Source of the DNA: Verrucomicrobiaceae bacterium
GTDB taxonomy: Bacteria; Verrucomicrobiota; Verrucomicrobiia; Verrucomicrobiales; Akkermansiaceae
Length of the DNA: 64,000 nt
Direction: 5' to 3'
NCBI GenBank assembly: GCA_027491155.1
Contig: JAIXWR010000010.1
Coordinates: forward strand, 62,001 to 126,000
The position numbers and the translations under genes are program-made. Position 1 is the first letter of the stretch, and the number at the start of each line of letters is the position of its first letter. Under the pieces are notes generated by a model that did no database searches, had not been told where the DNA came from, and saw only the letters and a list, made by a program, of their open reading frames with translations. Positions 16,757 to 24,931 of the stretch are shown here, in pieces.

Positions 16757-17830
16757 ATGCGCATCGGTATTCTCAACAGCGGCGGCGATTGCCCCGGACT
16801 CAATGCAGTGATTCACGGCGTGGTGGGAGCGGCCACCCAACTCGGCTGGGAGGTGATCGGCTTCAAGGACGGTTTCGAGGGACTGCTGCCGCCCGGTGAT
16901 TACAAGGTGCTCAAGCCGCTGCACACCCTGGGCATCCTCAAGCTGGGCGGGACGATCCTCGGCACCACCAACAAGGGCCACTTCGCGGCGAAGGTCGGAA
17001 AGGGCGACATCGCCGAGGTCCCCGCCGACATCGTGGCCAAGGCCAAGCGCACGATGGAGCAGCTCGAGATCCGCGCGCTGATCATCGTGGGCGGCGACGG
17101 CTCGCTGACCACCGGCTTGCAGCTCTACCGCGAAGGCTGGCCGATCATCGGCGTGCCGAAGACCATCGACAACGACCTGATGGCGACCGCGATGACCTTC
17201 GGCTTCGACAGCGCGGTCAGCACGGTGGTCGATGCGCTCGACCGCCTGCACACCACGGCGGAGAGCCACAAGCGGATCATGGTGCTGGAAGTGATGGGCC
17301 GCCACGCGGGCTGGATCGCGCTGTGGGGCGGGATCGCCGGCGGTGCCGATGTCATCCTGCTGCCCGAGATCCCTTTCGACACCGAAAAGGTGGCCGAGTT
17401 CATCAAGCAGCGCGACGCGCAGGGCCATCACAGCACGCTGGTGGTGGTCGCGGAAGGGGCCCATCTTCCCGACGGCGACCTGGCGACCATTGCGGCCAAC
17501 GAAGGCGGGGAGGTCCGCCTCGGCGGGATCGGCGATATCGTCGCGCGCCGGCTGGAAAGCCTCACCGGCAAGGAGACGCGGGCTTGCACCTTGGGCCACC
17601 TCCAGCGGGGCGGCGCGCCGACGGCGCTCGACCGCATCCTCGGCACGCGCTTCGGCGTGATGGCGGTGAAGCTGGCCGAGGAAGGCCGCTTCGGCCGGAT
17701 GGTCAGCTACCAAGCCTATCACGTCGATTCGGTGCCGATCGAGGACGCGGTGAACAAGCTGCGGCTGGTCGAGCCGGAAGGCGAGATGGTCAAGGCGGCG
17801 AAGGCGGTCGGGATTTGCATGGGGGATTGA
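16757..17830 (+). CDS. pfkA: 6-phosphofructokinase, group III type
   Basis: A 357-residue glycolytic enzyme converting fructose 6-phosphate to the 1,6-bisphosphate. It carries GILNSGGDCPGLNAVI (phosphate loop), GGDGS, PKTIDND with the catalytic aspartate, and MGRHAGWIA for substrate binding. The combination of G in GGDGS with K in PKTIDND is the pattern of the mixed or group III PFKs: ATP-type enzymes have G in both places, PPi-dependent enzymes D and K. Phosphoryl donor therefore cannot be settled from sequence, although the GGDGS glycine favours ATP. The ATG at 16757 matches the family start MRIGILNSGG; the upstream open part is a shadow of the carboxypeptidase gene. Confidence 0.95.
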   Translation: MRIGILNSGGDCPGLNAVIHGVVGAATQLGWEVIGFKDGFEGLLPPGDYKVLKPLHTLGILKLGGTILGTTNKGHFAAKVGKGDIAEVPADIVAKAKRTMEQLEIRALIIVGGDGSLTTGLQLYREGWPIIGVPKTIDNDLMATAMTFGFDSAVSTVVDALDRLHTTAESHKRIMVLEVMGRHAGWIALWGGIAGGADVILLPEIPFDTEKVAEFIKQRDAQGHHSTLVVVAEGAHLPDGDLATIAANEGGEVRLGGIGDIVARRLESLTGKETRACTLGHLQRGGAPTALDRILGTRFGVMAVKLAEEGRFGRMVSYQAYHVDSVPIEDAVNKLRLVEPEGEMVKAAKAVGICMGD

Positions 17831-17887
17831 TTTGTTGGCGACCATCCCTTGCCCTCTGCGGCCCCCGCCGCTAGAACCCCTGCCGCC

Positions 17888-18373
17888 ATGTCGATCGACC
17901 CGCTTTTGCAACTGCTGCGCCGCCAGGCGCGCCACAGCCACCAGGAACTCGCCGAACTGCTTTCGCTGAGCGAGGGGGAGGTGAAGGAGCGGCTCGCCGC
18001 GTGGGAGAAAAACGGCACGATCCTGGGCTACCAGGCGGTCATCAATCCCGAGCAAGCCGGTGACGACGACGTGTCGGCCTTCATCGAGGTCAAGGTGACG
18101 CCCGAGCGCGGCGGCGGCTTCGACCGACTGGCGATGCGGATCGCGCGCTTCGACCAGGTGGTCAGTTGCTATCTGGCCAGCGGCGGCTACGACCTGATGG
18201 TGGTGGTCGAGGGCAGCGACCTCCGCGAGGTGGCGCGCTTCGTTTCCGAGAAGCTCAGCACGATGGACGGCGTCATTTCGACCGCCACGCACTTCCGGCT
18301 GAAGACCTACAAGGAGAACGGCTTCATCTTCGGCGAAAGCGCGGGCCCGGAGCGGCTGGCGGTGTCGCCTTGA
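17888..18373 (+). CDS. Lrp/AsnC family transcriptional regulator
   Basis: A 161-residue regulator with an N-terminal winged helix (about 5-55, HSHQELAELLSLSEGEVKERL) and a C-terminal RAM ligand-binding domain (about 65-145: VSAFIEVKV, VVSCYLASGGYDLMVVVEG). Lrp-type proteins assemble as octamers and respond to amino acids. It starts 57 bp after pfkA in the same direction and may share its transcript. The ATG at 17888 (MSIDPLLQLLRRQ) is the first that gives the HTH. Target genes are unknown. Confidence 0.9.
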   Translation: MSIDPLLQLLRRQARHSHQELAELLSLSEGEVKERLAAWEKNGTILGYQAVINPEQAGDDDVSAFIEVKVTPERGGGFDRLAMRIARFDQVVSCYLASGGYDLMVVVEGSDLREVARFVSEKLSTMDGVISTATHFRLKTYKENGFIFGESAGPERLAVSP

Positions 18374-18404
18374 GGAGGCGCGAGCCGGGAGCTTTGAGGG
18401 AAAA

Positions 18405-18436
18405 GGAAAACCCGCCCGGGACGAATCCCGGACGGG
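18405..18436 (-). terminator. Terminator of the LysM gene
   Basis: On the minus strand CCCGTCCGGGA and TCCCGGGCGGG (18411-18436) pair around TTCG and are followed by TTTTCCTTTTCCC, an adequate T-rich tail. It ends leftward transcription of the LysM gene; it also forms a hairpin for the convergent Lrp gene, though without a T-tract in that direction. Confidence 0.8.
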
Positions 18437-18485
18437 TGCCATGACCTTGGCGGCCATCAACCCAAGGAATCGGAGCTTTGAATTC

Positions 18486-19388
18486 TCAAGGCTGGGCGGG
18501 AACGTAGAACTCCGAGCCCTTTGCAAGGACTGTACTGGATTTCAGGCGATGGCCGTTCAGGGCATTCAGTTTCTCGGTGGTGGTGCCGTGTGCTGCGGCA
18601 AATGCACCGAAATCGATTTCCTCGGTGACGAGCACCGACTTGATGCGCGGCGTGTTGCTCACCGTGCGGCTGGTGTCTTCCAGCGGCGCGGGAGCGGGGG
18701 CGGCGGCATCGAGTTTGGTCACCGCGCTGGCGGTGGAAGAGGGGACGTCCAGTTTCGCGGTCGGCGCGGGGGCCGGGCTGGACTTGGCGACGGCCGGGGC
18801 GCTGGCGCGGGAAAGCTGGAGCTTCTGGCCGGGGCGGATCGAGGTGGCCTTGATCCCGGGATTGGCGGACTCGAGGGTTTCCACGCTGATGCCGTGCTGG
18901 CGGGCGATGCTGTAAAAAGTCTCGCCGTTCTTCACGATGTGGCTGGAGCCGACCGTGGCGGACGGAGTGCGGGATGCCGGGGCCTCGGCCTTGGCGGGGA
19001 GCAGGAGTTTCTGGCCGGGGCGGATCAGCGAGGGGTTCTTGATCTTGTTGAGCTTGATCAGGACCTCGGGGGTGGTGCCGTGTCGCTTGGCGAGCTTGGT
19101 CAGGGAGTCGCCGGGGCGGACGGTGCCGTAGGAAGCCTGGCTGCTTGCCGTGGAAGGCTTGGTTTCGGGGGCGGCGGAGCTCTCCGGCCGGGAGGCGGAA
19201 GCCGTGCGGGTCGCCGGGGTCGAGGCGGCGGTTCCCATGAGGGACTTCAGCCGGGAGTTCTCTTCCTCCAGTTGGCGGATCTGGCGTTCTTGCTCTGCGC
19301 AGCGATCCTGCAGCAGTTCCAGCTCGGTGCTGGCCAGGGCGATCGGGCTGCTCAGAAGGAAGGCGGCAAGAAGCGGAAGTGTTCTCAT
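18486..19388 (-). CDS. LysM peptidoglycan-binding protein
   Basis: A 300-residue exported protein. The signal peptide (about 1-19, LPLLAAFLLSSPIALA) is followed by a coiled coil (ELELLQDRCAEQERQIRQLE), a Ser/Thr/Ala/Pro linker, two canonical LysM domains (about 87-131, TVRPGDSLTKLAKRHG; about 148-192, IVKNGETFYSIARQHG), a second Ala/Pro linker and a degenerate third LysM-like repeat (about 250-298, FGAFAAAHGTTTEKLNALNG). No catalytic domain is present, so it probably anchors to or organises the cell wall. It stands alone between its own AT-rich promoter and a terminator. Confidence 0.88.
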   Translation of the reverse strand: MRTLPLLAAFLLSSPIALASTELELLQDRCAEQERQIRQLEEENSRLKSLMGTAASTPATRTASASRPESSAAPETKPSTASSQASYGTVRPGDSLTKLAKRHGTTPEVLIKLNKIKNPSLIRPGQKLLLPAKAEAPASRTPSATVGSSHIVKNGETFYSIARQHGISVETLESANPGIKATSIRPGQKLQLSRASAPAVAKSSPAPAPTAKLDVPSSTASAVTKLDAAAPAPAPLEDTSRTVSNTPRIKSVLVTEEIDFGAFAAAHGTTTEKLNALNGHRLKSSTVLAKGSEFYVPAQP

Positions 19389-19398
19389 GACGCGGAGA

Positions 19399-19448
19399 GA
19401 ATTTTCAAAAATTCAGGAGTCCGGCAAGAAAAATTTAACAAAGGTTAA
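19399..19448 (-). promoter_or_regulatory. AT-rich LysM promoter with two palindromes
   Basis: Between the LysM start and 19448 the sequence is strongly AT-rich in an otherwise GC-rich region. It contains two perfect inverted repeats: GAATTTT-CA-AAAATTC (19399-19414), 10 bp before the ATG, and TTAAC-AAAG-GTTAA (19435-19448). They could be operator sites or RNA structure; the AT-rich patch most likely includes the promoter. Confidence 0.5.
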
Positions 19449-19545
19449 TAATCAAGAAGTCGTGTAGCCCGGCGACTTCGCGAGTCTTTGGCCGCGGCCG
19501 CGACCGGGTGGCGGAGGCCCTTAGAGGACCGGCTTTCGCAGAGGC

Positions 19546-19650
19546 TTACTCCCACCAGTCGGTGATCCATTGGGTCAGCAAACGGGCAAGCGCGAGCAGT
19601 GCGACGACCGCGATCACGCTGAGAACCGTGGCTCCAATTCCACCCAACAT
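19546..19650 (-). CDS. Small single-helix membrane protein, 34 residues
   Basis: A short open frame with a complete small-protein profile. It starts MLGGIGATVLSVIAVVALLA, continues with a membrane helix to about residue 24, and ends in an amphipathic tryptophan-rich tail (TQWITDWWE) before TAA. Third codon positions are mostly G or C as in the neighbours. It lies between the LysM promoter and the methionine sulfoxide reductase gene, facing left. No Shine-Dalgarno is seen and I know no family for it; a stress-related or toxic membrane peptide is possible, and so is chance. Confidence 0.4.
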   Translation of the reverse strand: MLGGIGATVLSVIAVVALLALARLLTQWITDWWE

Positions 19651-19752
19651 GGCGGCGCGAGGCTAGACCGGGAAGCGGGGAGGCGCAGCTTCGAATTTCC
19701 GTTCTTCCGGCGGGAATTGCAGGGACCGGCTGAAGCGGTTTAGGGTCCCTGC

Positions 19753-20217
19753 ATGATTCCCGATGCCGAAGAGAAAAGGGCCCGCTATGCCACGGCGCGT
19801 AAGCGCGTGCATGCCTTGTGGTCCGGAGAACCGGACTCGATCGCCCGGATGGCCGGTGCGGCCTGCATCCTGCACGAGGCGATGCCGCATGCCTTTTGGA
19901 CCGGGTTCTACCGGGTGGTCGGCGGCGGCCTTGTGATCGGGCCCTACCAAGGGACGCCCGGTTGTTCCCGGATCGCATGGGGCAAGGGCGTCTGCGGAAC
20001 GGCGTGGGCGAGCGGCGAAACGCAGGTCGTGCCCGACGTGCATGCCTTTCCCGGGCACATCGCCTGCGACAGCCGGGCGGAGAGCGAGATCGTGGTGCCG
20101 GTGAAGGATGCGCGGGGCAATGTGATCGCGGTCTTCGATGTCGATTCGATGGAGAAGGCGGCCTTCGACGCGGTGGACCGCGAGGAACTGGAACGAATCT
20201 TTTCGGCCTGGGCCTGA
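19753..20217 (+). CDS. msrC: Free methionine-(R)-sulfoxide reductase (GAF domain)
   Basis: A 154-residue cytosolic GAF-fold enzyme that repairs free methionine R-sulfoxide. The GAF core runs from about 20 to 150. The catalytic cysteines of the fRMsr family are recognisable: CSRIAWGKGVCG holds the first two and HIACDSRAESEIVVP the third. WTGFYRV and VFDVDS are further signatures. The ATG at 19753 gives a normal-length protein. It is preceded by an intergenic stretch and looks singly transcribed. Confidence 0.88.
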   Translation: MIPDAEEKRARYATARKRVHALWSGEPDSIARMAGAACILHEAMPHAFWTGFYRVVGGGLVIGPYQGTPGCSRIAWGKGVCGTAWASGETQVVPDVHAFPGHIACDSRAESEIVVPVKDARGNVIAVFDVDSMEKAAFDAVDREELERIFSAWA

Positions 20218-20296
20218 AGGGTTCGCCCGGTTCATTCGAAGGTTCCTCGGTCCCGGGCTTGGATAGTCCGCGGGTTCTTCGGTAGTATCCTGCCGC

Positions 20297-21754
20297 ATGA
20301 GCCGAGTCGCCCCCCGCAACGATAAGAAACACGGATTCCCCTGGCTGCGCGCATCGGTCTTCGTGCTGGTGTTGGCCGCGGTGATCCTGCCCTTCACGCC
20401 ACCCGGGGAAAAGATCCTGCGCGGGGTAAAGAATCTGATTCGTCCGCCCGCGCCCGTGGCCGTCGCGCCGGTCGACCAGGAAGACATCGAGCGCCAACTG
20501 GAAGCGCGGCTGCGCGAGGAGTTCGAGCAGGACCTTCAGAAGCAACTGGCGGAGTTCAAGAAGCAGGCTGCGGAAGAGGCCAAGCGCAAGGCCGAGGCCG
20601 AGGCGGAACCGGCACCCTTGCCGCCGATCTCCAGCCACACCGCGGCGAGCGGCGGCGATGTCCGGACCTTGCGCTCCGGCATTCCCTTCAAGTCGGAGGT
20701 CAAGGTGGAGAAGGGCACGATCGCGTCGAAGGAGCGCAAGGCCGCGGATTCCTACGCCGCGGAGTATACGCTCAAGGTCCGTTTGCCGGAGCCTTCAAAG
20801 ACGCTGGCGGAGCTCGAAACCGTGAACCCGCGGCTTTCCAAGCTGCTGCCCGGCATGCCGGCGCTGCTGGAGAAACCGGAGGTGTCGCGTTGGTTCTACG
20901 TGCTCTACGAGAACAAGACGGGCCGGCTGAAGCAGGATGCGACGCGGCTCAACGAGCTGCTCACGAAGCACAATTTCTACGATTGCGAGACGATCTTGAA
21001 CCTGAGGCACCCGCAGACCGGGCGGAAGGTGTTCCTGTTGCAAGCCGAGATGGACGTGGTGTCCGACGGCTCCGACGGAGACCGCTTGCCGACGATGCCG
21101 GACGAGATCGTCAACTCCACCTACTACCAGCCTTTCACCAGCTACGGCTGGCCGAAGAAGACCAGCACGCCGAACCCGATGATCGCGGGCTTCGAGAAGC
21201 GCATCGGCAACGCCAACAAGGAGCTGGCCGATCCCGCCACCGGAGCCGAGCGCAAGACCTGGCTGCGCGAGCGGATCAAGATGCTGGAGCGCTGGACGGC
21301 GGACCTGAAAGCGCGCAGCTACCTGATCGCCGAGTATGATCCCTTCATCGTGATCCCGGTGAACCTGCTCACGGCGAACGATCCCTTCGCGCCGAAGGTG
21401 GGCGACTACGCGGTGGTGGCGCACGGCGACAAGCTCTACCCGGCGATCGTCGGCGACGGCGGGCCGACCTTCAAGGTGGGCGAGGCCTCGCTGCGGATGG
21501 CGAAGCAGATCAACCCGCGGGCTTCTTCCTACAGCCGTCCGGAGTCGGACCTGGTGGTGACTTACGTCGTCTTTCCCGGCTCGCGGGAGGAGAAGAACGG
21601 GCCGCCGGACTACGAGAAGTGGCGTACCCGCTGCGAGGAGCTGCTCAAGGAATGCGGTGGTCTCGGCGAGGGCGTGGAGCTGCACCGCTGGGAAAACCTT
21701 CTGCCGGATCCCGCGCCGGCGCCTGCCGCTCCGGGAGGAGAGGCACCCCGTTAG
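20297..21754 (+). CDS. GH75 chitosanase-like protein with N-terminal membrane anchor
   Basis: A 485-residue protein. It has a basic N-terminus and one membrane helix (about 15-35, [15 protein letters not shown]), a charged coiled coil (about 58-105, [19 protein letters not shown]), a linker, and a C-terminal region resembling family 75 glycoside hydrolases. The catalytic-type block [20 protein letters not shown] contains the Asp and Glu of the GDxGPxxxxGEAS pattern, and [13 protein letters not shown] resembles the upstream acidic motif. GH75 enzymes cleave chitosan. The long spacer (residues 105-300) has no family I know. Here it would be anchored and face the periplasm, suggesting action on a cell-envelope amino sugar polymer. 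Activity is inference. Confidence 0.7.
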   Translation: MSRVAPRNDKKHGFPWLRASVFVLVLAAVILPFTPPGEKILRGVKNLIRPPAPVAVAPVDQEDIERQLEARLREEFEQDLQKQLAEFKKQAAEEAKRKAEAEAEPAPLPPISSHTAASGGDVRTLRSGIPFKSEVKVEKGTIASKERKAADSYAAEYTLKVRLPEPSKTLAELETVNPRLSKLLPGMPALLEKPEVSRWFYVLYENKTGRLKQDATRLNELLTKHNFYDCETILNLRHPQTGRKVFLLQAEMDVVSDGSDGDRLPTMPDEIVNSTYYQPFTSYGWPKKTSTPNPMIAGFEKRIGNANKELADPATGAERKTWLRERIKMLERWTADLKARSYLIAEYDPFIVIPVNLLTANDPFAPKVGDYAVVAHGDKLYPAIVGDGGPTFKVGEASLRMAKQINPRASSYSRPESDLVVTYVVFPGSREEKNGPPDYEKWRTRCEELLKECGGLGEGVELHRWENLLPDPAPAPAAPGGEAPR

Positions 21755-21760
21755 ACTGCG

Positions 21761-22420
21761 CTATTCGGCGGGACCGGCGGCGGCCTTCGGCTTGCCGAAC
21801 TTGGCGCGGGCGATTTCCCACACCATCGGCAGGACCGAGAAGCCGATGATGCCGAGCACCACCAGTTCGAAGTTTTCCTTCACCACCGGGATGTTGCCGA
21901 AGAACCAGCCGGCGGGGAGGAGGGTGCCGACCCAGAGGAAGGCACCGGTCACGTTGAAGAACATGAAGCGCCGGTAGTCCATCTCGCCGGAGCCGGCGAC
22001 GAAGGGGGCGAAGGTGCGGACGATGGGGACGAAGCGGGCGAGGATGATGGTCTTGCCGCCGTAGCGGACAAAGAACTCGTTGGTCTTCGCGATGTGCTCC
22101 GGCTTCACCACCCGTGGGAAGGTCCGCATCATCCAGCCGCCGGACTTGCGGCCGATCCAGTAGTTCACGGTGTCGCCGAGGATGGCGGCGACCAGCAGGA
22201 TCACCGCGGCGATCCAGAAGCTGAGTCCCGAGGCGGGGTCGGCGGCGAGGGCACCGACGGCGAAGAGCAGGGAATCCCCGGGCAGGAAGGGCGTCACCAC
22301 GAGTCCGGTCTCGCAGAACACGATCAGGAACAGCAGGCCGTAGATCAGCGAGCCGTGGGCCCGGGTGAACTCCGTGAGGTGATCCTGGATGTTGAGGATG
22401 AAGTCGATGATTTGAGTCAT
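21761..22420 (-). CDS. DedA family membrane protein
   Basis: A 219-residue inner-membrane protein of the DedA/SNARE-associated (VTT) family, some of whose members flip undecaprenyl phosphate or phospholipids. Landmarks are ETGLVVTPFLPGDSLLFA near residue 40 (re-entrant loop), a GDTVNYWIGRKSG segment and FVRYGGKTIILARFVPIVRTFAP, the conserved basic/proline motif. The ATG at 22420 is 3 bp after the gpsA stop, so plsY, gpsA and dedA form one envelope-lipid unit. It converges with the GH75 gene, stops 6 bp apart. Confidence 0.92.
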   Translation of the reverse strand: MTQIIDFILNIQDHLTEFTRAHGSLIYGLLFLIVFCETGLVVTPFLPGDSLLFAVGALAADPASGLSFWIAAVILLVAAILGDTVNYWIGRKSGGWMMRTFPRVVKPEHIAKTNEFFVRYGGKTIILARFVPIVRTFAPFVAGSGEMDYRRFMFFNVTGAFLWVGTLLPAGWFFGNIPVVKENFELVVLGIIGFSVLPMVWEIARAKFGKPKAAAGPAE

Positions 22421-22423
22421 GGC

Positions 22424-23431
22424 TCAGTCGTGCTCGGGGCGGGGGTCGCGGTTGAGGAGATCGTGCATCGCGCGCGCGGCGGGCTTGCCCTGGTAGAGGA
22501 TGGAGTGGACGGCGTCGATGATCGGTGTCCGGACGCCGGCCTTGCGGGCGGCGTCGTGGATCGAAAGCGTGTTCGGCACTCCTTCGGCCACCATGCCGAG
22601 CGCCGACGTGGCCTCCTCGAGCGTCTTGCCGTGGCCGAGGGCCAGGCCGACGCGGTGGTTGCGCGAGTGGACGGAGAAGCAGGTGGCGATCAGGTCGCCA
22701 ACGCCGGAGAGCCCGGCGAAGGTTTCGGCCCGGCCGCCGAGGGCGACGCCGAGGCGGGTCATTTCGGCGAGCGCGCGGGTGACCAGGGCGGCGATCGCGT
22801 TGTCGCCGAGGCCGAGGCCCGCGGCGATGCCGGCTGCGATGGCGTAGACGTTCTTGATGGCGCCGCCGAGTTCGATGCCGGCGAGGTCGTCGCTGGTGTA
22901 GCTGCGGAAATGCGGGGCGGTGAAGATCTCCTGGAGCCGCCGCGCGAGGGTTTCGTCGGTGGAACCGATCACGGCGCAGGTCGCCAGGTTGGCGGCGATT
23001 TCCTCCGCGTGGTTCGGGCCGGAGACCACGGCCACGGGATTCGCGGGGAAGATCTCGCGGAGGATCTCGCTCATCCGTTCGCCGGTGTCGCGTTCGATGC
23101 CCTTGGCGCAGGAAACTAGCACGGTGGACGCGGGCAGCCCGAGAGCGGCAAGATCGGACGCGGTCTGGCGGGTGGCGGCGGTGGGCACGCCGAAGAAGAG
23201 CAGCGGGTGTTCCAGGGCGTCGGCGAGACGGGTCGAGGCGCGGACGTTCTCCGGAAGCTGGATCTGGGAAAGGTAGCGGGAGTTGCGATGGAGCGAGTTG
23301 ATCGATTCCGTCACGGCGGGATCGCGGCCGACCAGCAGCAATTCCTTCAAACGCGGCGCGAGCAGCACCGCGAGTGCGGTGCCGAAGGAGCCGGTGCCGA
23401 GGATGGCGGCGGAGGGGAAGGAATCAGGCAT
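22424..23431 (-). CDS. gpsA: NAD(P)-dependent glycerol-3-phosphate dehydrogenase
   Basis: A 335-residue cytosolic enzyme reducing dihydroxyacetone phosphate to sn-glycerol 3-phosphate for phospholipid synthesis. The Rossmann motif GTGSFGTALAVLLA is at residue 11, followed by the family blocks VLVSCAKGIE, VVSGPNHAEEIA and ELGGAIKNVYAIAAG with the catalytic lysine, and GDLIATCFSVHSRNHRVG. Length is normal. Its start overlaps the end of plsY by 8 bp, so substrate supply and first acylation are encoded together. Confidence 0.96.
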   Translation of the reverse strand: MPDSFPSAAILGTGSFGTALAVLLAPRLKELLLVGRDPAVTESINSLHRNSRYLSQIQLPENVRASTRLADALEHPLLFFGVPTAATRQTASDLAALGLPASTVLVSCAKGIERDTGERMSEILREIFPANPVAVVSGPNHAEEIAANLATCAVIGSTDETLARRLQEIFTAPHFRSYTSDDLAGIELGGAIKNVYAIAAGIAAGLGLGDNAIAALVTRALAEMTRLGVALGGRAETFAGLSGVGDLIATCFSVHSRNHRVGLALGHGKTLEEATSALGMVAEGVPNTLSIHDAARKAGVRTPIIDAVHSILYQGKPAARAMHDLLNRDPRPEHD

Positions 23432-24152
23432 TGGATTTCTTCTTGGGCTGGAAGCGGTTCTCGGTGCCGTCCATCAAACGCCGGATGTTGCCGCGATGTT
23501 TCCAGATCGCGAGGACCGCGATGACGACGGAGAAGATGAAGAGCGGCTTGTTCCAGGTGCCGGCTTCCCAGAGAGTGCGTCCATCGGGGCCCTTGTGGAA
23601 CCGCGCTCCGATGTGGGTCAGCACGGGCAGTGCGGCGGCGGCGGTGATGCTGGCGACCGAGACGTAGCGGGTGGCCGCGAAAGCGATGCCCCACACCGCG
23701 AGGAGCAGGATGACGGCGAACGGCATGAGACCGAGCAAAACGCCGGCCGAAGTCGCGATGCCCTTGCCTCCTTTGAAGCCGACCCAGGGCGAGTAGTTGT
23801 GGCCCAGGATCGCGCAGAGGGCGGTCAGCACGTGCACCAGCTGGCCGGTGAGTTGCTTGGCCGCGGGCAGGTGCAAGGCGAAGTCATCGAGTCCGGGCAG
23901 GGGCACGCCGACCTTGCGGCCTTCGATCTGCACCAGGTTCAGGGCGATGGCGACCGGAACGAAGCCCTTCAAGGCATCCAGCAGCAGGCAGGTGATGCCG
24001 TATTTCTTTCCGACGACCCGCAGCACGTTGGTCGCGCCGATGTTGCCGGAGCCGTGCTGACGGATGTCGATGCCTTTCAGCCGTGCGATGAACAGGCCGA
24101 AGGGGATGGAGCCGAGCAGGAAGGCGAGGATCGGGCAAAGCCAGAGCTGCAT
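23424..24152 (-). CDS. plsY: Acyl-phosphate glycerol-3-phosphate acyltransferase PlsY
   Basis: A 242-residue membrane enzyme (if the ATG at 24152 is used) that transfers acyl groups from acyl phosphate to glycerol 3-phosphate, giving lysophosphatidate. All three conserved cytosolic motifs are seen: GSIPFGLFIARLKGIDIRQHGSGNIGATN, of which the HGSGNIGATN part is diagnostic, the GHNYSPWVGFKGGKGIATSAG glycine-rich loop, and a third block near the end. Five to seven hydrophobic segments are present. An in-frame TTG at 24173 would add seven residues (MNYPLAR); neither start has a Shine-Dalgarno. It is somewhat longer than the usual 200 residues because of an inserted loop around residues 65-95. Confidence 0.93.
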   Translation of the reverse strand: MQLWLCPILAFLLGSIPFGLFIARLKGIDIRQHGSGNIGATNVLRVVGKKYGITCLLLDALKGFVPVAIALNLVQIEGRKVGVPLPGLDDFALHLPAAKQLTGQLVHVLTALCAILGHNYSPWVGFKGGKGIATSAGVLLGLMPFAVILLLAVWGIAFAATRYVSVASITAAAALPVLTHIGARFHKGPDGRTLWEAGTWNKPLFIFSVVIAVLAIWKHRGNIRRLMDGTENRFQPKKKSNA

Positions 24153-24241
24153 GCGGGCGAGTGGGTAATTCAAAGAAGGGCCGATGTCACCCCTTGATTG
24201 GCCGGGATCCGGCGGGGATGCGGCTTCGGAGAACTCGAAAA

Positions 24242-24276
24242 CAAGAACGGCGCGGCCCCTGAAGGACCGCGCCGTG
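24242..24276 (-). terminator. Terminator of the MoxR-Bat-cyclophilin operon
   Basis: On the minus strand ACGGCGCGG (24267-24275) pairs with CCGCGCCGT (24247-24255) and is followed by TCTTGTTTT. It lies 16 bp beyond the cyclophilin stop and marks the probable end of the 8-kb leftward unit. Confidence 0.78.
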
Positions 24277-24291
24277 GAATCGGAGGAACAA

Positions 24292-24897
24292 TCACTTGCC
24301 GGCGGCCTTCAGCGCGGCATCCCACTTGTCGATGTTGGCCTTCTGGGCGGCAAACAGCGCGTCGGTGGAGTCGAGGATCTCGATCTTCTCGATCTTGTCG
24401 CCCTGGACGATCTTGTTGACCACGTCCTGGCCCTTGGTGACTTCACCGAACACCGAGTGGCGTCCGTCGAGGTGCGGGGTCGGCACGTGGGTGATGAAGA
24501 ACTGGCTCCCGTTGGTGGCGGGGCCGGCGTTGGCCATCGAGAAGATGCCCGGCTTGGAGTGCTTCAAGGTGGGATCGAACTCGTCGGCGAACTTGTAGCC
24601 GGGACCTCCCATGCCGGTGGCGGTCGGGTCGCCGCCCTGGATCATGAAGTCCTGGATGACGCGGTGGAAGGTGATGCCGTTGTAGTAGCCGCGCTTGGCG
24701 AGGTTGAGGAAGTTGGCGGTGGTCATCGGCACCTTGGAGGCGAAGAGGGTGCCCTCGATGTCTCCTTTGTTGGTTTTGACGATCACACGGATGTCCTTGA
24801 TGGCGGCGGGCTTCGCGGCTTCTGCCTCCTTCTTGGCCTCCTCGGCAAAGGCGAAGGGGGCGAACAGGGCGAGGGCGAGGATCAGGCGTCGTTTCAT
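24292..24897 (-). CDS. Peptidyl-prolyl cis-trans isomerase, cyclophilin type, exported
   Basis: A 201-residue proline isomerase with a cleavable signal peptide ([18 protein letters not shown], then EEAKKEAE), hence periplasmic. The cyclophilin core (about 35-185) has the active-site blocks [20 protein letters not shown] with the catalytic Arg, [17 protein letters not shown], and [22 protein letters not shown]. The tryptophan of human cyclophilin A is replaced by H in the PHLDGRH block, as in many bacterial enzymes. It lies 34 bp after the BatD gene and could help fold its periplasmic partners. Confidence 0.92.
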   Translation of the reverse strand: MKRRLILALALFAPFAFAEEAKKEAEAAKPAAIKDIRVIVKTNKGDIEGTLFASKVPMTTANFLNLAKRGYYNGITFHRVIQDFMIQGGDPTATGMGGPGYKFADEFDPTLKHSKPGIFSMANAGPATNGSQFFITHVPTPHLDGRHSVFGEVTKGQDVVNKIVQGDKIEKIEILDSTDALFAAQKANIDKWDAALKAAGK

Positions 24898-24931
24898 GGG
24901 CTGTGTATGGGGTTGGGTTGGAAAAGAAGGT

